Assembly: GCA_963969495.1 (NCBI GenBank) | Contig: OZ018337.1 | Span: 80,648,648 to 80,712,647 of the forward strand | Reading direction: 5' to 3' | Source: Ceratothoa steindachneri | Lineage: Eukaryota; Arthropoda; Malacostraca; Isopoda; Cymothoidae | Length of the DNA: 64,000 nt | Shown: one piece after another, positions 63,776 through 64,000 of the stretch | Position numbering within the stretch: position 1 is the stretch's first letter | Layout of the letters: every line of letters starts with the position of its first letter | Made by a program: the position numbers and the translations under genes | Notes under the pieces: generated by a model | The model's input: only the letters and a program-made list of their open reading frames with translations | Told to the model about the DNA's origin: nothing | Database searches by the model: none

Positions 63776-64000
63776 GTTATTAACTTTATAAATCTATTGT
63801 GGCCTTGATTGGACAATTATTGCAGTTCTTATGTTTAAAAGCTGATTGGTCAGTTTGTTAATGCTAAGGTCTGTTATTCAAAAAATGAACATAAGTATGA
63901 GGATTAAATGTATCTCAATCCTGATTAGTTGAATTTTTTAGTACTATGAGTAGATAAAATGACTATTTATATAGGTGTACTTTTGTGGAAAAAGTGAGTA
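63776..64000. other. Unassigned right edge
   Basis: AT-rich; no feature seen. Confidence 0.4.

Overview
The window is eukaryotic. It has split exons with GT-AG and GC-AG introns, tRNA-derived SINEs, several LINE clades, Penelope-like elements, a mariner, a Gypsy element, long (AT)n tracts and large minisatellites. The host gene (pentraxin fold joined to a C-type lectin domain), CR1, Jockey-like and mariner families, and a degenerate TTAGG-like patch near 49.42 kb point to an arthropod. A crustacean, probably a decapod, is my best guess (inference; no marker gene settles it).

The only convincing host gene is on the minus strand. Five exons join in frame: 31229-31088 and 29875-29738 (pentraxin/LamG core), 25535-25374 (end of the pentraxin fold), 25103-24872 (first half of a C-type lectin-like domain) and 4098-3851 (second half of that domain). 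A weaker candidate exon lies at 40181-40107. The gene is open at both ends, because the signal peptide and later domains were not found. Its last visible intron is about 20.8 kb, uses a GC donor, and contains most of the mobile DNA of the left third of the window.

Layout. 1-3.85 kb: unassigned ORFs and a diverged 18S rRNA fragment. 4.1-24.9 kb (intron): two copies of a modular 122-bp-unit repeat, a G/T-skewed block beside a SINE, a 350-bp (AT)n tract, a foldback element, a decayed full-structure CR1 LINE whose ORF1 has an SGNH esterase domain, a Penelope-like fragment ending in an inverted duplication, a deleted mariner, and an LTR with primer-binding-site-like sequence. 24.9-31.2 kb: four exons, with dispersed repeats between them. 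31.29-36.93 kb: a 38-bp satellite of about 148 copies with local 11-monomer higher-order structure. 37-45 kb: a second SINE, further repeats, a CR1 tail and a few weak ORFs. 45.3-48.7 kb: a decayed Jockey-like LINE. 50-54 kb: a 36-bp and a 40-bp minisatellite. 54.6-61.0 kb: a Gypsy element with two near-identical 1.46-kb LTRs that lacks the reverse transcriptase core and integrase. 61.4-63.8 kb: a Penelope-like element joined to or inserted in a second Jockey-like LINE.

Nothing here works as an operon-like or defence system. The main interest is structural: a lectin/pentraxin gene stretched by repeats, a satellite that probably lies inside one of its introns, and several unusual repeat architectures. 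Every mobile element seen is broken. All calls come from reading the sequence and translations by eye; no database search was run.
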